From assembly GCA_035772735.1 (NCBI GenBank), contig JASDFA010000018.1, positions 54,962,001 through 55,026,000 on the forward strand: DNA of 64,000 nucleotides, written 5' to 3'. Within the stretch, counting starts at the first letter, position 1; each line of letters begins with the position of its first letter. Both the position numbers and the translations under genes were made by a program. Shown here piece after piece: positions 32,062 to 42,925 of this stretch. The notes under the pieces were generated by a model, which saw nothing but the letters and a program-made list of their open reading frames with translations, did not search any database and had not been told where the DNA came from. This stretch comes from Datura wrightii (taxonomy: Eukaryota > Streptophyta > Magnoliopsida > Solanales > Solanaceae).

Positions 32062-33490
32062 TGATCTTGGGCAGATTTATATGCCCAAGTGATACTCAAA
32101 CGTATCATTTTTACCTTGTTTGTTGTGCAATGTGTATATAATATCATGTAATTAGTAATAAAATGCGAATTTATACTAACCAACATGATTAGCATTTGTT
32201 TTGCAGGTAAATGTGATTTTTAGGAGCTAAAATGCATGTTGGAACTATGTCGGAGTTGGACTTGGATGCGAGCGTGGAAAAGACCTTGGAATGCAGCCAC
32301 GCTACCATCGCGGTAGCACACTGCCTGAACAGGAATTAAAATGGCAAATTCCAGTGTGCCTTCGCGTCAGCTCCGTGGCACGGAGAGAGGCCTCCGCGTT
32401 GGCCTCCGTGCCACGTTGAGGCTAATTTACCGGACCCTGAAATTCTAGTGAAGGTCCGCGTCCACGCCGTGTCACGGAGGCAGTGCTCCACGTTGGCCTC
32501 CGTGACACGTTGCTTGTTATTCCAGGAAAAATTTCCCACTAGTATAAATAGCACACTTAGGTTTATTTTAAAGAGTTTTTAGTTTTTAGACTGAGTTCAG
32601 CAGTGGAGAGCAAGGACGTGGGTTAGGAGCAGTTGAGGAACGAAAAAGCTAAGGGATTTCTTCTCTTCTTTTCTTCTTTCTATCAATTGTACGTATGATT
32701 TACACTCATTTTAGGATGATCAATCCACAAATGAGTGGCTAATTCTCTTCCTTGCTGAGGTTTTGAACATGTGTAATGAATTTTGATTATAATTGATATG
32801 GTTTTCTTCTTCTTCTTTCATGTTGTTCTATTAATTCTTGTTCTTACTGCATTAGTGATTGGCCAACATTAATGTACATCTAAAAAGTCCAATTTCACTC
32901 GAGAGAGCAAGAAATTGGAAAGTTGTGAATTAATAGGGTATTGTTCTTAACTTGATTTGAGAAAATTGGGTTTTGATGTGCTTTCCTGATAGAAATATAC
33001 TTGAAAGCCGTATTAGTCAATTTAGGAACCGGAATTGTAGTGCTAGGTCATAAATTGCATTTGATCACAGAAATGTAGATGGATGGTTTATGATTCTAAA
33101 GTGAAATTAAATACGAGAGTTTTAATTTCTAGGCTAATGTTCTTGGCTAGCAACATGAAGAAGAGATTAACCAAATTATCATGATTATCAAGTTCATTAC
33201 TTGTTCTTAACCTTGGCATGTTCATATCCATTGTCTAAATTCACAAGTAAATAGTTCTTATTAATTGTAGTATATATAGTTTAGAAACAAAAACTCAAGT
33301 AACTCTTGGTTACATTGTTGTTAGCATAATTAGAAGTGAAATAGGAATATAGTAAACTAGGCAATTTTACGTATCTTGAGCCTCCTTGGATCGATACTTG
33401 GCTACTTAGCCACTTTATTACTTGTTTGACCACGTGCACTTGCGTGTCGGTTTATAATATATAATACCAACCTGAGCAGCAGACCGAACA
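32062..33490 (+). repeat. 3' LTR of G
   Basis: 1429 bp, nearly identical to 23638-25096. It lacks about 30 bp near 32296. TATA box at 32543-32550. Confidence 0.93.
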
Positions 33491-35289
33491 AGTACCGAGT
33501 ATGCAAGGTAAGTAAAACCGCTTAGATAAGTAAAATCATTTAAAACATGAATATTATAAAATATAATCAAAACAAGAATCTGAGATTAGGGCTTTGCATG
33601 CCATTTTCTGAAATCATGATCCAAACATATCCGAACTTTACATCTAAATCAAATGACCCAAAGTTGAAATTTAATAATCATGAGAAGAACGAATATTGGG
33701 TCAAACCTGCTTTAGAACATATGTAAATATATATATATATATCAAGAATGATAAACATGCATAATTGAAATCATGAGGAACAATAGGAGATTCTTATAAC
33801 CGACATTCCCCATATGAGAACACATGGAGCCCGACCTGTAAATCCCTAGTCGGAAGGGTGCTCGTACCTTGCCAAGGCTAGAACCATGAAGGGCGTGATA
33901 TCACACATGAAAGGGCCCATTTGGGCAAAGGGGGGCAGTCACAAGGGAGGTCCCATCATGTCCTAACAATGGCACGTAGTGCTGAATTCGGGGCAAAACC
34001 TAGGCCCCGAACCTACTCGGTGTTAAATACTACTCCCAAAACATATATAGTGTTCATAGTATAATATGCATGAGATTCATGGGCTAGTTAAATCATGATA
34101 ATCATAAGCATGCTTGTAAATACGTGAACTAGCCATGAGGGTAAGGCCCGTGAGTCGGCCAAAAACATAATTAGTAAATCAAGAGGTTCATGCATACTTG
34201 TAAATCATGTATAGGATTTGTAAATCATAAATTCAAAATGGGCATTTGAATAAATTCATATTATGACTTATAAATCATGATGGGTTTGTGAATATCAACA
34301 ATAGAAGTAAAGATCATAACTAAATTCGGCATAGGACATGCATAATTAGGCATAATTTATTAGGAATTGAAATAAATAAGTTTATAATTGAATTAGTTCT
34401 AAAATCTGATCATGATTCATAAAATATGATGTAAATCATGAAAAGTAATAACCCATGGATAGATCATTAGAATTTTCACAAGATTTAAGATAAAACCCCA
34501 TAAGATCTTTGAACAACACTTTATGAATTCGAAGAGATTAGGCATGGGTGTGAACGAAAACACCCACTCATAACCCTATATACCTGTAAATGGATGATTC
34601 TTACACTCCCTTGAATGCCCAAGAAGAAATTGAAGAAAACCTTGAAGGATTGCCTTGATCACCTCTCTAGGCTATCACTCTTGCATGCATGAATATGAAA
34701 ATGGCCTAAAATGAACTTAACCCCTTTAAAAGTCATTATTCATAACTCAAAACCTTACTAAAATCACATCAAATAACTTCCAGATGGTCCCAATGCGGGA
34801 CCTAATGACTCACTCGTGGAGTCGTCCATCAGGTTCACTACTTCTCAGGTCTTCTGGGCTCGTAATGGAAGACATAATTACTCGTTACCTAGTGACTACG
34901 ACTCGTGGTCACCATCCGTGATGTGCATCGCCTCATCCTCAAATAAATTTTTCCCTGCTTGGTCACGACTCATCCCACGAATCATGGGGTCTGACCACGA
35001 CTCATGGTGTCCTCCCATTAAGTCCACTGTCTCTTTTCTCCTCTTTACTCAAAAACCACTCCCCACGACTGACCTAACAAGTCGTGGGCCAGACTACAAC
35101 TCGTGGTCACGTCCGTGGGGATCTCATTTCCCAAACTTTCATTTCATCCTTTGGGCTACACCACGAGTCACATCACGACTCATGGCTACTCTTCATGGGT
35201 CAATTCATGACTTTGTGCCTGATGCCAGATTTTAAGTTTTTCTCCGTTACAACTCCCGAGTCTGATCTTTGGGCTTTCGAGTTATAACA
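33491..35289 (-). repeat. 5' LTR of ED, right part
   Basis: Continuation of 23208-23637 after removal of G. On the minus strand it starts TGTTATAAC at 35289. It is aligned with the ED 3' LTR 7148-8825 and keeps about 120 bp near 34525-34645 that the latter has lost. The ACGACTCGTGG motif cluster lies at about 34800-35200. The next bases, CCAAG at 35290, are the expected target duplication; the left partner was deleted. Confidence 0.85.
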
Positions 35290-36250
35290 CCAAGTTTTGA
35301 AGGTTGTCTTCGAGATGTCACTCACCCGAACTCGGAGCTGATTGTATCTAGATCGAGGTCTATCTTAGAAAAACACTTAGCACCCTGAAGCTGGTCAAAC
35401 AAATCATCAATCCTGGGGAGAGGGTACTTGTTCTTGATGGTAACTTTGTTCAATTGCAAATAATCAATGCACATACAAAGAGAACCATCCTTCTTGCGGA
35501 CAAAGAGAACTGGGGCACCCCATGGGGATTTGCTAGGTCTAATGAAACCCTTGTCTAGAAGGTCCTTCAACTGCTCCTTCAACTCCTTTAGCTCGCTTGG
35601 AGCCATTCTATAAGGAGGAATAGATATAGGTTGCCTATCGGGAAGAAGGTCAATACCTAAATTGATCTCCCGCTCAGGAGGGATTCCTGGTAAGTCATCT
35701 AGAAACACTTCTGGGAACTCACACACAACAAGAACTGACTGAATAGTCAGGGTTTCAAAAGTAGCATCCTTAACCCTAACTAGATGATACATGCAACCTT
35801 TAGAAATCATCTTTATGGCCTTAATGTAGGAAATGAAGCGACCTATAGGCATAACTGAACTACCTTTCCACTCAAAGACTGGTTCACCCAAAAATCTGAA
35901 CTCTACTACACAAGTTCTACAATTGACTGAGGCACAACACGCATGTAGCCAATCCATATCGAAGATAACATCAAAATCGGTCATGGATAACTCTACTAGC
36001 TGAGGTGACTTTCTGAAGGACTATGACAGGGCAATTTCTATATACCCGTCAAGCTATGATTAAATCACCAACTAGAGTAGAGACTGAGAAGGGTTCTGAT
36101 AAGATTTCGATGTTGACTCTGAAACTACTAGCAACATAGGGCGTCATAAAAGATAAAGTATCCCTTGTATCTAACAATGCATATACATCAAGGTGGAATA
36201 CTATAACATACCAGTAACCACATCTGGTGAAGTCTCCTGCTACTATAGAG
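35290..36250 (-). pseudogene. Element H: protease and RT 5' half
   Basis: Minus-strand chromovirus pol. Protease at about 35985-36230 has a damaged active site reading DTR where DSG or DTG is expected (36158-36180). RT follows at 35322-35984: LPGIPPEREINLGIDLLPD, YRMAPSELKELKEQL, GAPVLFVRKKDGSLCMCIDY and LNKVTIKNKYPLPRIDDLFD. After FSKIDL a one-base shift changes frame, and the reading can be followed (RSRYNQLRVRVSDISKTTFK) to 35290, where ED is inserted. The central RT part with the YxDD catalytic motif is not found on either side; it was lost with the end of ED at 6838. Confidence 0.88.
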
Positions 36251-37169
36251 ATGAAAGGGAATAAAATATATTCTGGCGCTAGCCACCTCCTGCACTAGGG
36301 GATGCCTCCTGCTGAGCTAGGCATGCTGGTGCTGCTGCTGAGCTGGTAACCTAAGCACGACCTCTACCATCACCCCGTCTAGGCAATGGACACTCCCGGC
36401 GGTTGTCCCAGGTCTACCACACATAAAACATATATCTAACCCAATCAAGCACTCCCCTATATGATTCTTGCCACACTTTCTGCAAGCTGAGAAAGTATGC
36501 TCTGTCTGCATGCTACTGTGGCTCCTCGAACCTAAGGCTCCACTCCTCTAATCACCTCGCAGTCTTGATGGTGCACTAGCTGATGATGGTGTGGGAGCTA
36601 ATGACCAATGATGACACTACTGGCAATGTCCACCTCCCGATCTCTGTTGAGAGAACCCATATCTGTCCTGGCCCTCTTGGCCTCCCTTTCTCTCAGATGT
36701 ACCGCCTCCATATGCTGGACGTACAAAAATATCCAGGGAAAATCAATATCCTGATATAGCATGATGATCCTACAATCCTTTTCCAGGTAATCCGCCACTC
36801 CATGTAAAAACCTGCTCACCCGAGCTCTTTGATCAGCCACTAGCTCTGGTGCATACTTGGACAAACGAGTGAACTCTAAAGCATACTCCTAGACTGTCAT
36901 GTTACCCTACTTCAGGTTCATAAACTCCGCTGCTTTAGTCTCCCTCATCTCATGAGGGAAGAACCGATCCAGAAATGTGGTGTAGAACTCATCCCAACTA
37001 ATGGGCCCCTCTCCAATGACACTACTATCCTTCCATTGTCTGAACCAGATGAGCGTAATTCGTTTCAACTGATACGAGGCTAAGTCTGCGCATTCCTCCC
37101 CGGTCACTCCTATGATCTGAGTGATCTTCAGAACCTCATCAAAGAACTCATATGGATCCTCGACCACCT
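36251..37169 (-). pseudogene. Element H: gag with zinc knuckle
   Basis: Minus-strand capsid gene. The gag core at 36907-37167 reads DPYEFFDEVLKITQIIGVTG and WDEFYTTFLDRFFPHEMRE. After a stop it continues at 36598-36864 (LSKYAPELVADQRARVSRFL). A zinc knuckle CRKCGKNHIGEC lies at about 36434-36511, followed by CFMCGRPG. Several stops separate the parts. The N-terminal portion is cut by element I, inserted at 37170; CACCT at 37165-37169 is the expected left target duplication. Confidence 0.85.
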
Positions 37170-40100
37170 TGTTACACCCCGCAAGATGTTAGCAGCTAGT
37201 ATGCATATGTATGGGCTTGTGGTGAACAATGACAGTTTGGCGCATGCGGGAAGAGCCTGGAGGCAGGACGAGCGAGGACATTGTCAAGGGAATTAGTAGG
37301 GTCGGGCGAGGACAGGGCACGAGGGATTGTGTGACACGCCATCCCTACCTACACAATGGGCAGCGCGGTGTGCCAACTACCAGCGCAAGGGGCAGCGCCG
37401 GACAGCACCCTCCCTAGCGTGTTAGCCAGTGCGAGGCGCCCCCTACCACGGCCCTATACCTATATATAGCTTCTCTTATTGAACTTAAATCATTTACCAA
37501 ATGTTCCTTCAGACAAAATAGATGGAAAACGTAGATTTCGATTGAGTTTCATCAAATTACGCTATCAAACTCCATCCAAATGCAAATTAACTCCGAGTAA
37601 CCAGTTCTAGGCGTACGGGAATCATCTTTGCAAAGTTATTTCTTGAAAATTCACTCAGTATACAGGAACCCCACCGAGTAAAGGTTGTCAAAATTACTCC
37701 AAATTGAATCCTAAACGGCCATAGGCATTAGGTAAGCATTTCTCTCTTCTAAACTCTCGAGAAATTGTGGCTTTTTGGCCGAGTTAAACAAAGTTGAGTT
37801 ACAGTTACTATTATTATTGAAAGATATCGTTGTTTGCCAAATTTAGTATTAAAAATAGCCCTCTTCCCTCAGTGTAAGGGTTTTAGTTGAGTGGAACCAC
37901 CGGTTATAGGTCGAAACTCATCAGTTAAACGAGAATTAGCATTCAAAGTATGTTAAGTCTTATCCCTTCGGCAAGTTATTCTCATCATATAATGATATGA
38001 CCTATCTTCTTGAATGGAGATAACGATCCTATATGTTGTAATTAGTTGTTGGTTGTAGATAAGAATCATGTATGTTGTGATTAGCCACTGTCAGTAGATT
38101 ATGACTATATATATGTTATGACTAGCTATTAGAAAACGTACTGAGAATATATATTGCAGTATCCCTCATTGAGGAAGAGTATGTTAAGTGTGACTCGTGC
38201 TAGAAGCATCATAGAAATTCTTTTGTTCTTTTGTTCACTGTATTAGTAGAATTTTGATGTTTTGTTGTCATGCCAAGGCCTTAGAAGTTTATGGTTAGTT
38301 ATGGGGCCTAATTTGGTAAGTTGGACAGCATAGGGCACATCAGGGAGATATAGCTTTTAGTTTGATTCTTGTATTGTTAGTGAAGCTCACCCAGAGCCTA
38401 TTGGCATACCTTGACGCCTCTAGGACCAAAATTTGAATAGGATGGTCTTACCCTAGAGTCAACGACACTAGGGTTGCCTAGTGAATTGAAGGTTAGCCTG
38501 CCATGTAGTTGGCAATTGTCAGTGACTATTTGTTTCAGTCGACTTAGTGATTGTCGTACAGGTCACTCAGGAAACCGTCCCAATTGTTCCAAGTTTGATA
38601 GATCAGTGGATACCCTAAGTAGGGAATTTTATTTGTAGTTAGATGCGGGGCCAACGCCCCAGCCTACTCTTATAAATGCCCAGGTACAGGTTGCCGTGAG
38701 TGGCTAGTTCCAGATAAACCTGCCTACAAGGCTACAAAACACCTAGGGAAGCCATAGGAGATATGAACAGGCTAGGTTAAAGTCTAAAGGGACTCGTACC
38801 ATAGTATCATGGGGTTACTTTCAGGCTAGGAGTTATGCAAGTTGCCTGTGAAGAGTTAGGGCTGGCTGCTTAGGACAATGTCCGATTAGTAGCGGCCCCA
38901 CAGTTGTTATCTGCAGAGGAACTAAATAGTTGGTCACCTGTGACCTTACAAACAGCTTATGAGTTATCCTTGCCTCAGCATGACCATCAGACTACCGCTT
39001 AGTTCCCCCGGACCTAGACCTTTTCCATTTAAGTCAACGAGGTTGTGACCACTGCCAGGACCTCTAGCCAATTGTAGGAATACATACTGTGCATGTTGGC
39101 ACCTATATAGACCAGTTCAGGGGAGAATAAGAGTAGTGGTCGCGTTAGGCCTAAGGAGCCCAGACGGCTCATATTCAATTATAGGAGCCCAAACGGCTCA
39201 CATTCAGTTATAGGAGCCTAGATGGCTCATATTCAGTTGTAGGAGCCCAGATGGCTCAAACATGATTACAGGAGCCCAAATAGCTTAGACATGATTACAG
39301 AAGCCCAGATGGCTCAGACACAGGTATAGGAGCCTAGACGGCTCATATTTAATTACAGGAGCCCAGATGACTCATATTTAGTTACAGTAGCCTAAATGGC
39401 TCAGATACAGTTACAGTTACTTGCAGGGCCTAAGGGGTACCAATAGGAGTAAATAGACTAATTGGCACCTGTCGAGGCTTCTGGGTGCCTAGGTAGGTTA
39501 TTACTATGTTGCTTGTACTATTAGGCTTATTGGGGCCAGGTTAGGTTCTTGTTTGTATACTTGCTTGTTAGTTGTAGCCTATGAATGTATGGTCATACAG
39601 TTTCAGCTCATATATGTGTAGTGTTTTACTAGATGCAGGTTATGGATAAGAAATCTTACACGTTATCTTTTCCCCCTTCTTGCTACTTACTTTCAGTCTT
39701 TATCAGCTTCTATTCAGGTTTTTACTACTTCCTTACATATTCGGTACATATTGTGTGCTACATACTTTCCTGCAGGTTTAGACAGATAGATTGTGGGGTA
39801 TCCTAGTAGTTATTCAGAGTCCACATATTAGTCAGCTTCTTTCATTCGGAGTTGCCAAGTTGTAGAGGGTTATGTGTCTTTTATTTGTATAGCATTTGGG
39901 TAGGCGGGGGCCCTGTCCCAACCAATATTTTCACTCCTATAGGCTTGCAGATGATAGTATTCAGTTAGTTGGTTGTTGTTGGCTGTGTGGGGCCCATGTA
40001 TGTCTTATTTTATGTATTGGCTGTGTGGAGCCTAGTATAGCTGTTTGTGTTCATTCCTATTATAACTAGACAGCATGGTGGTCTTGTCGGCCCGCAAAGG

Positions 40101-40318
40101 ATCTATTTATTATTATGTTGGATGGGTTAGCTTTCTTCCTTTACAGGTGTTGTGTGGCCTTGTCGGCCTGAGGCTATGTTTACAGCCGAGACATAGCAGT
40201 TTGCTTTCTTTGTTTTGAGTCACTAGTGGGCACCAGAGGTGCATATGCCCAGCCAAGTTGCCCCAGATCCTAGTATGACATTAGGTGTCAATCATGCCTC
40301 CTAAGGTGGGGAGTGACA
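37170..40318 (+). repeat. 5' LTR of I
   Basis: Starts TGTTACACCCCGC and ends GTGACA, followed by the primer-site remnant. The first 1.89 kb aligns with 42926-44830. It contains a 29-bp tandem array at 39155-39415. CTATATATAGC at about 37455 (43241 in the other LTR) is a good TATA candidate. The 3' part has GGGGGCCCTGTCCCAACC and repeated TTGTCGGCC strings typical of Tekay/Del LTRs. Confidence 0.85.
39155..39415 (+). repeat. 29-bp tandem array in the I LTR, nine units
   Basis: Units start at 39155, 39184, 39213, 39242, 39271, 39300, 39329, 39358 and 39387, each a variant of GGAGCCCAGAYGGCTCA followed by an AT-rich half. The core GAGCC...GGCTC is an inverted repeat, so each unit can fold. Period is constant at 29. 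Confidence 0.92.
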
Positions 40319-40322
40319 AACT

Positions 40323-40332
40323 TGGTCAGAGT
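40323..40332 (+). other. Primer-binding-site remnant of I
   Basis: TGGTCAGAGT matches the tRNA-iMet-type site TGGTATCAGAG with a deletion of TAT. It lies five bases after the LTR end. Confidence 0.6.
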
Positions 40333-41859
40333 AGGTCGTATCCCAGAGAGTTTGCAAGCCGTGTCTAGAAGATTCTTGCTTATAAATGTGTTATGCACCA
40401 CATTTTATAAGTAGGAGGATGAGGCATGATAGTATGGTTACCCCTCCTTCTTCTCAGATCGTGCTATAGAGTCGAGTTGTATAGGGATGAGTCCCTAAGC
40501 TTTTCTTATTATGTCTGTCCAGAATATTGTTTGATATGGGACAGACTTCAGTCAGCCGCAAGTTAGCTACAGTAGTAGGAGAGGGTACCAGTAAGGTTCC
40601 ACAGTTGGGGGACAATCAGCCTAAAGGTAAAAGCTGACGTCTTTTAATCTCCCAAGCATCCTTCCGGGGCACCAGGAACCTCATAAGGTAATGGATATGC
40701 CAGCACTATTCCCAGTTCTTTCTACCACCTCAGAGTGGGAGGTCAGGAGTATAGTATAATATGAGTTGTCTTACCTACTAGATATTTAGAATTAGACAGG
40801 GACTCTAGTTAATGTTGGATTATCTGAAATATTCAAAGGATTGTGCGAGATTTATACCTCCAGCCTTTAGAGTTTGTTGAGTTTCGCGCCTTAGCCTTGT
40901 TATAGAATGGTAGGGTCATTTTTCACCTCCCATCTTGTTTTTTCATTATAACAAAAAGCATAAGAATCAATGCCATTATGCCAAGAATAAATAGTAAAGG
41001 AGGGCTAGAACTGTTGATTCCGAGAAAGATTAGAAAGTGGTTAAGACCTCTTTTGTTTACAAAGTTACCTGACCCTCACGGTGGTAAATCAGGAGGGCAG
41101 ATAAGATTGCCAGTAGTACTCAAGTACGTGTGAGAGTCCATAAGTTATAAAGCCCCCGCAATATTAAAGCTCAGGTCAGAAATAGGTTGATTCCATCGCA
41201 ATGTGCTAGTGATAGTAGGATATACCTGCAGAATAATGGCTATGGCCCTAGTTTGTTATGTCGAAGGACAGAGAGATTATATGAACGAAATTCGGCCAAG
41301 TAGAGGTCAGAACGATATAGGTTGGTAGACTTGGTAGTAATATCCTTGTCATTATGATGCGGGGGGCAAGAACCCTAGATCTCAGCCTATAGAATTAAGG
41401 GGAAGGTACGAGCATCTAACTTTGAAGGAGAGCAGAATCACCTCCAGGCAGTAGCGGGCTGCTAGAGCTTGGAATCGCCACTGAATGTTGAGAAATAAGC
41501 ATCAGGATAGCATTTAGAGAATAGTGAGGTTTTAACCAAGAATACAGCAATGTTACCACTAGTTGTGGTGGCAAAGGAGTGACGGTACGGAGACCCTAGT
41601 CTAGTGCATCCCAAAGACAACACGTAGTAGGGAGTCATTGGCCTGTGAGATAGTAGGGAATAGAGTCTTGAGACCCAGGTGTCAAAGTGCCTGCGTGGAA
41701 GTGACAAATAGATAGTATGAATATAGCTACAAGGTTAACCCGTACTAGGTGTAAATTCGATCCTATTCGAGTCAATGTCGAAAGACCAATGAGATTAATT
41801 CATTTCTTTCCGATCAGAATTATGTTTCGGCTAAATATTACATTGAATTGAATATTAAA
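40333..41859 (+). other. Degenerate internal region of I
   Basis: The first 200 bp resemble the leader that follows the primer site in Tekay elements (GTTATGCACCACATTTTATAA). The rest has stops in every frame and I cannot assign it to gag, protease or RT with confidence. Confidence 0.45.
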
Positions 41860-42560
41860 AAGCTATGTCGGTGATATGATGTCCCACTGTATATTAAATT
41901 TTGACAAAGGCCACCACAACTTACATTTCGGCTTTGGAAAAGCAGTCAGAACAGATTGGAATGCAAGTTAATTTGAGTACAGCTTCCCGTCCCTAGACAA
42001 TGACCAACCAGAGCGCACGACTCAGACATCTGGGGATGTGTTAAGGGTGGAAATTTAGGTCCCCTATATGATGGCCTAAAGAAAGTAAATCAGGAATAAT
42101 TGAACTGAGCATATTGTATCAGTTAGAGGGAAATAATTAAACTAATTTGGAGATATGTACCAGTAGCCCAGGGTCGTCGGAAGTCTTATTCTAGCGTATA
42201 GAGAAGTTAGAGATTGAAGCAATGACTGGATGTTCCTAAAAATTTCGCCAATAAAGGGTGTTATGAGATTTGACAAGCAGGGCAAGTCCAGCCTTAGATT
42301 CATTAAGCTATACCAGATCCTCCGAGAGATTGGCCAAGTGGCCAATGAGACAGAGTTGCCTTCGGGGCTAGGATCTATTTATCAACACTACATACACACG
42401 TAGGAGGCCTTTTCTCAAGTTGACCCAGTCGAGGATGCTTAGGCCACAGAAGAGCCGTCCCATGCAGAGGCTCCAATAGTTATATTAGGTCACCGGGTTC
42501 ATAAAGAGCTACAGTGAGGATCAAGATGTGACCTATAAGAGACTTAGAGAGGAACAGGAA
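41860..42560 (+). pseudogene. Element I: integrase remnant
   Basis: Plus-strand relic with many breaks. The core around 41875-41990 can be matched piecewise to the usual 'VPxSIxxDRGxxFTSxFWKA' part of chromovirus integrases (the words DQPERTTQTSGD and FWK are readable). The C-terminal region at about 42215-42400 reads DWMFLKISPIKGVMRF and SLRFIKLYQILREIGQVANE, the GPY/F-type region. Later sequence fades. Non-functional. Confidence 0.7.
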
Positions 42561-42910
42561 TATAATAGATATGAATTGAGAAGCTAAGGATAAAGTAAGA
42601 TCAAAATATCTTAGTTGTTCCAGACTCTATAGTGACAACATACATATTCAAACAAATTCAGAAATGGCAAGATAGTTTTCAGGTATTGAGTAGAGCCCTT
42701 ATTATCGTTGTTATTAATCGCTTATGTATGTAGTGGCACTATATTTTTCAGTTGCAGATAGCATCCTGTAAGGCGCCTGTATTGGACTTTTCTATGTTTC
42801 AAGTTTTCGAATAGTCCGTAATATAGAAAAGGCTCTGCCGAAATATTTTCGGCTATAGTTCAAAGAGTTGAGTCTTTTAAGCCTAAAGATTAAATTTGAG
42901 GACAAATGTT

Positions 42911-42924
42911 CCTGGGGGGGGATT
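42911..42924 (+). other. Polypurine tract of I
   Basis: CCTGGGGGGGGATT before the LTR start TGTTACACC at 42926, preceded by TGAGGACAAATGTT. Confidence 0.75.
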
Positions 42925-42925
42925 A

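Larger units (their letters stand above)
23638..33490 (+). mobile_element. Element G: intact pol-less Athila-like LTR retrotransposon
   Basis: A 9.85-kb element with LTRs of 1459 and 1429 bp, a perfect tRNA-Asp primer site, an open gag-protease frame, an open ORF2 and a polypurine tract. By eye I count about 14 substitutions and one roughly 30-bp deletion between the LTRs, close to 1% divergence, so insertion was recent. Flanks share GTAC (TGTAC left, AGTAC right; the empty site in the ED 3' LTR near 7148 reads TGTACCGAG), consistent with a 5-bp duplication with one later change. RT, RNase H and integrase are absent, not decayed: only 1.3 kb lies between protease and ORF2. It must depend on pol enzymes from another element. 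Confidence 0.92.

Noticed and set aside
39155..39415. Possible CRISPR-like array
   Set aside because: It is a head-to-tail minisatellite without spacers, in a plant LTR.
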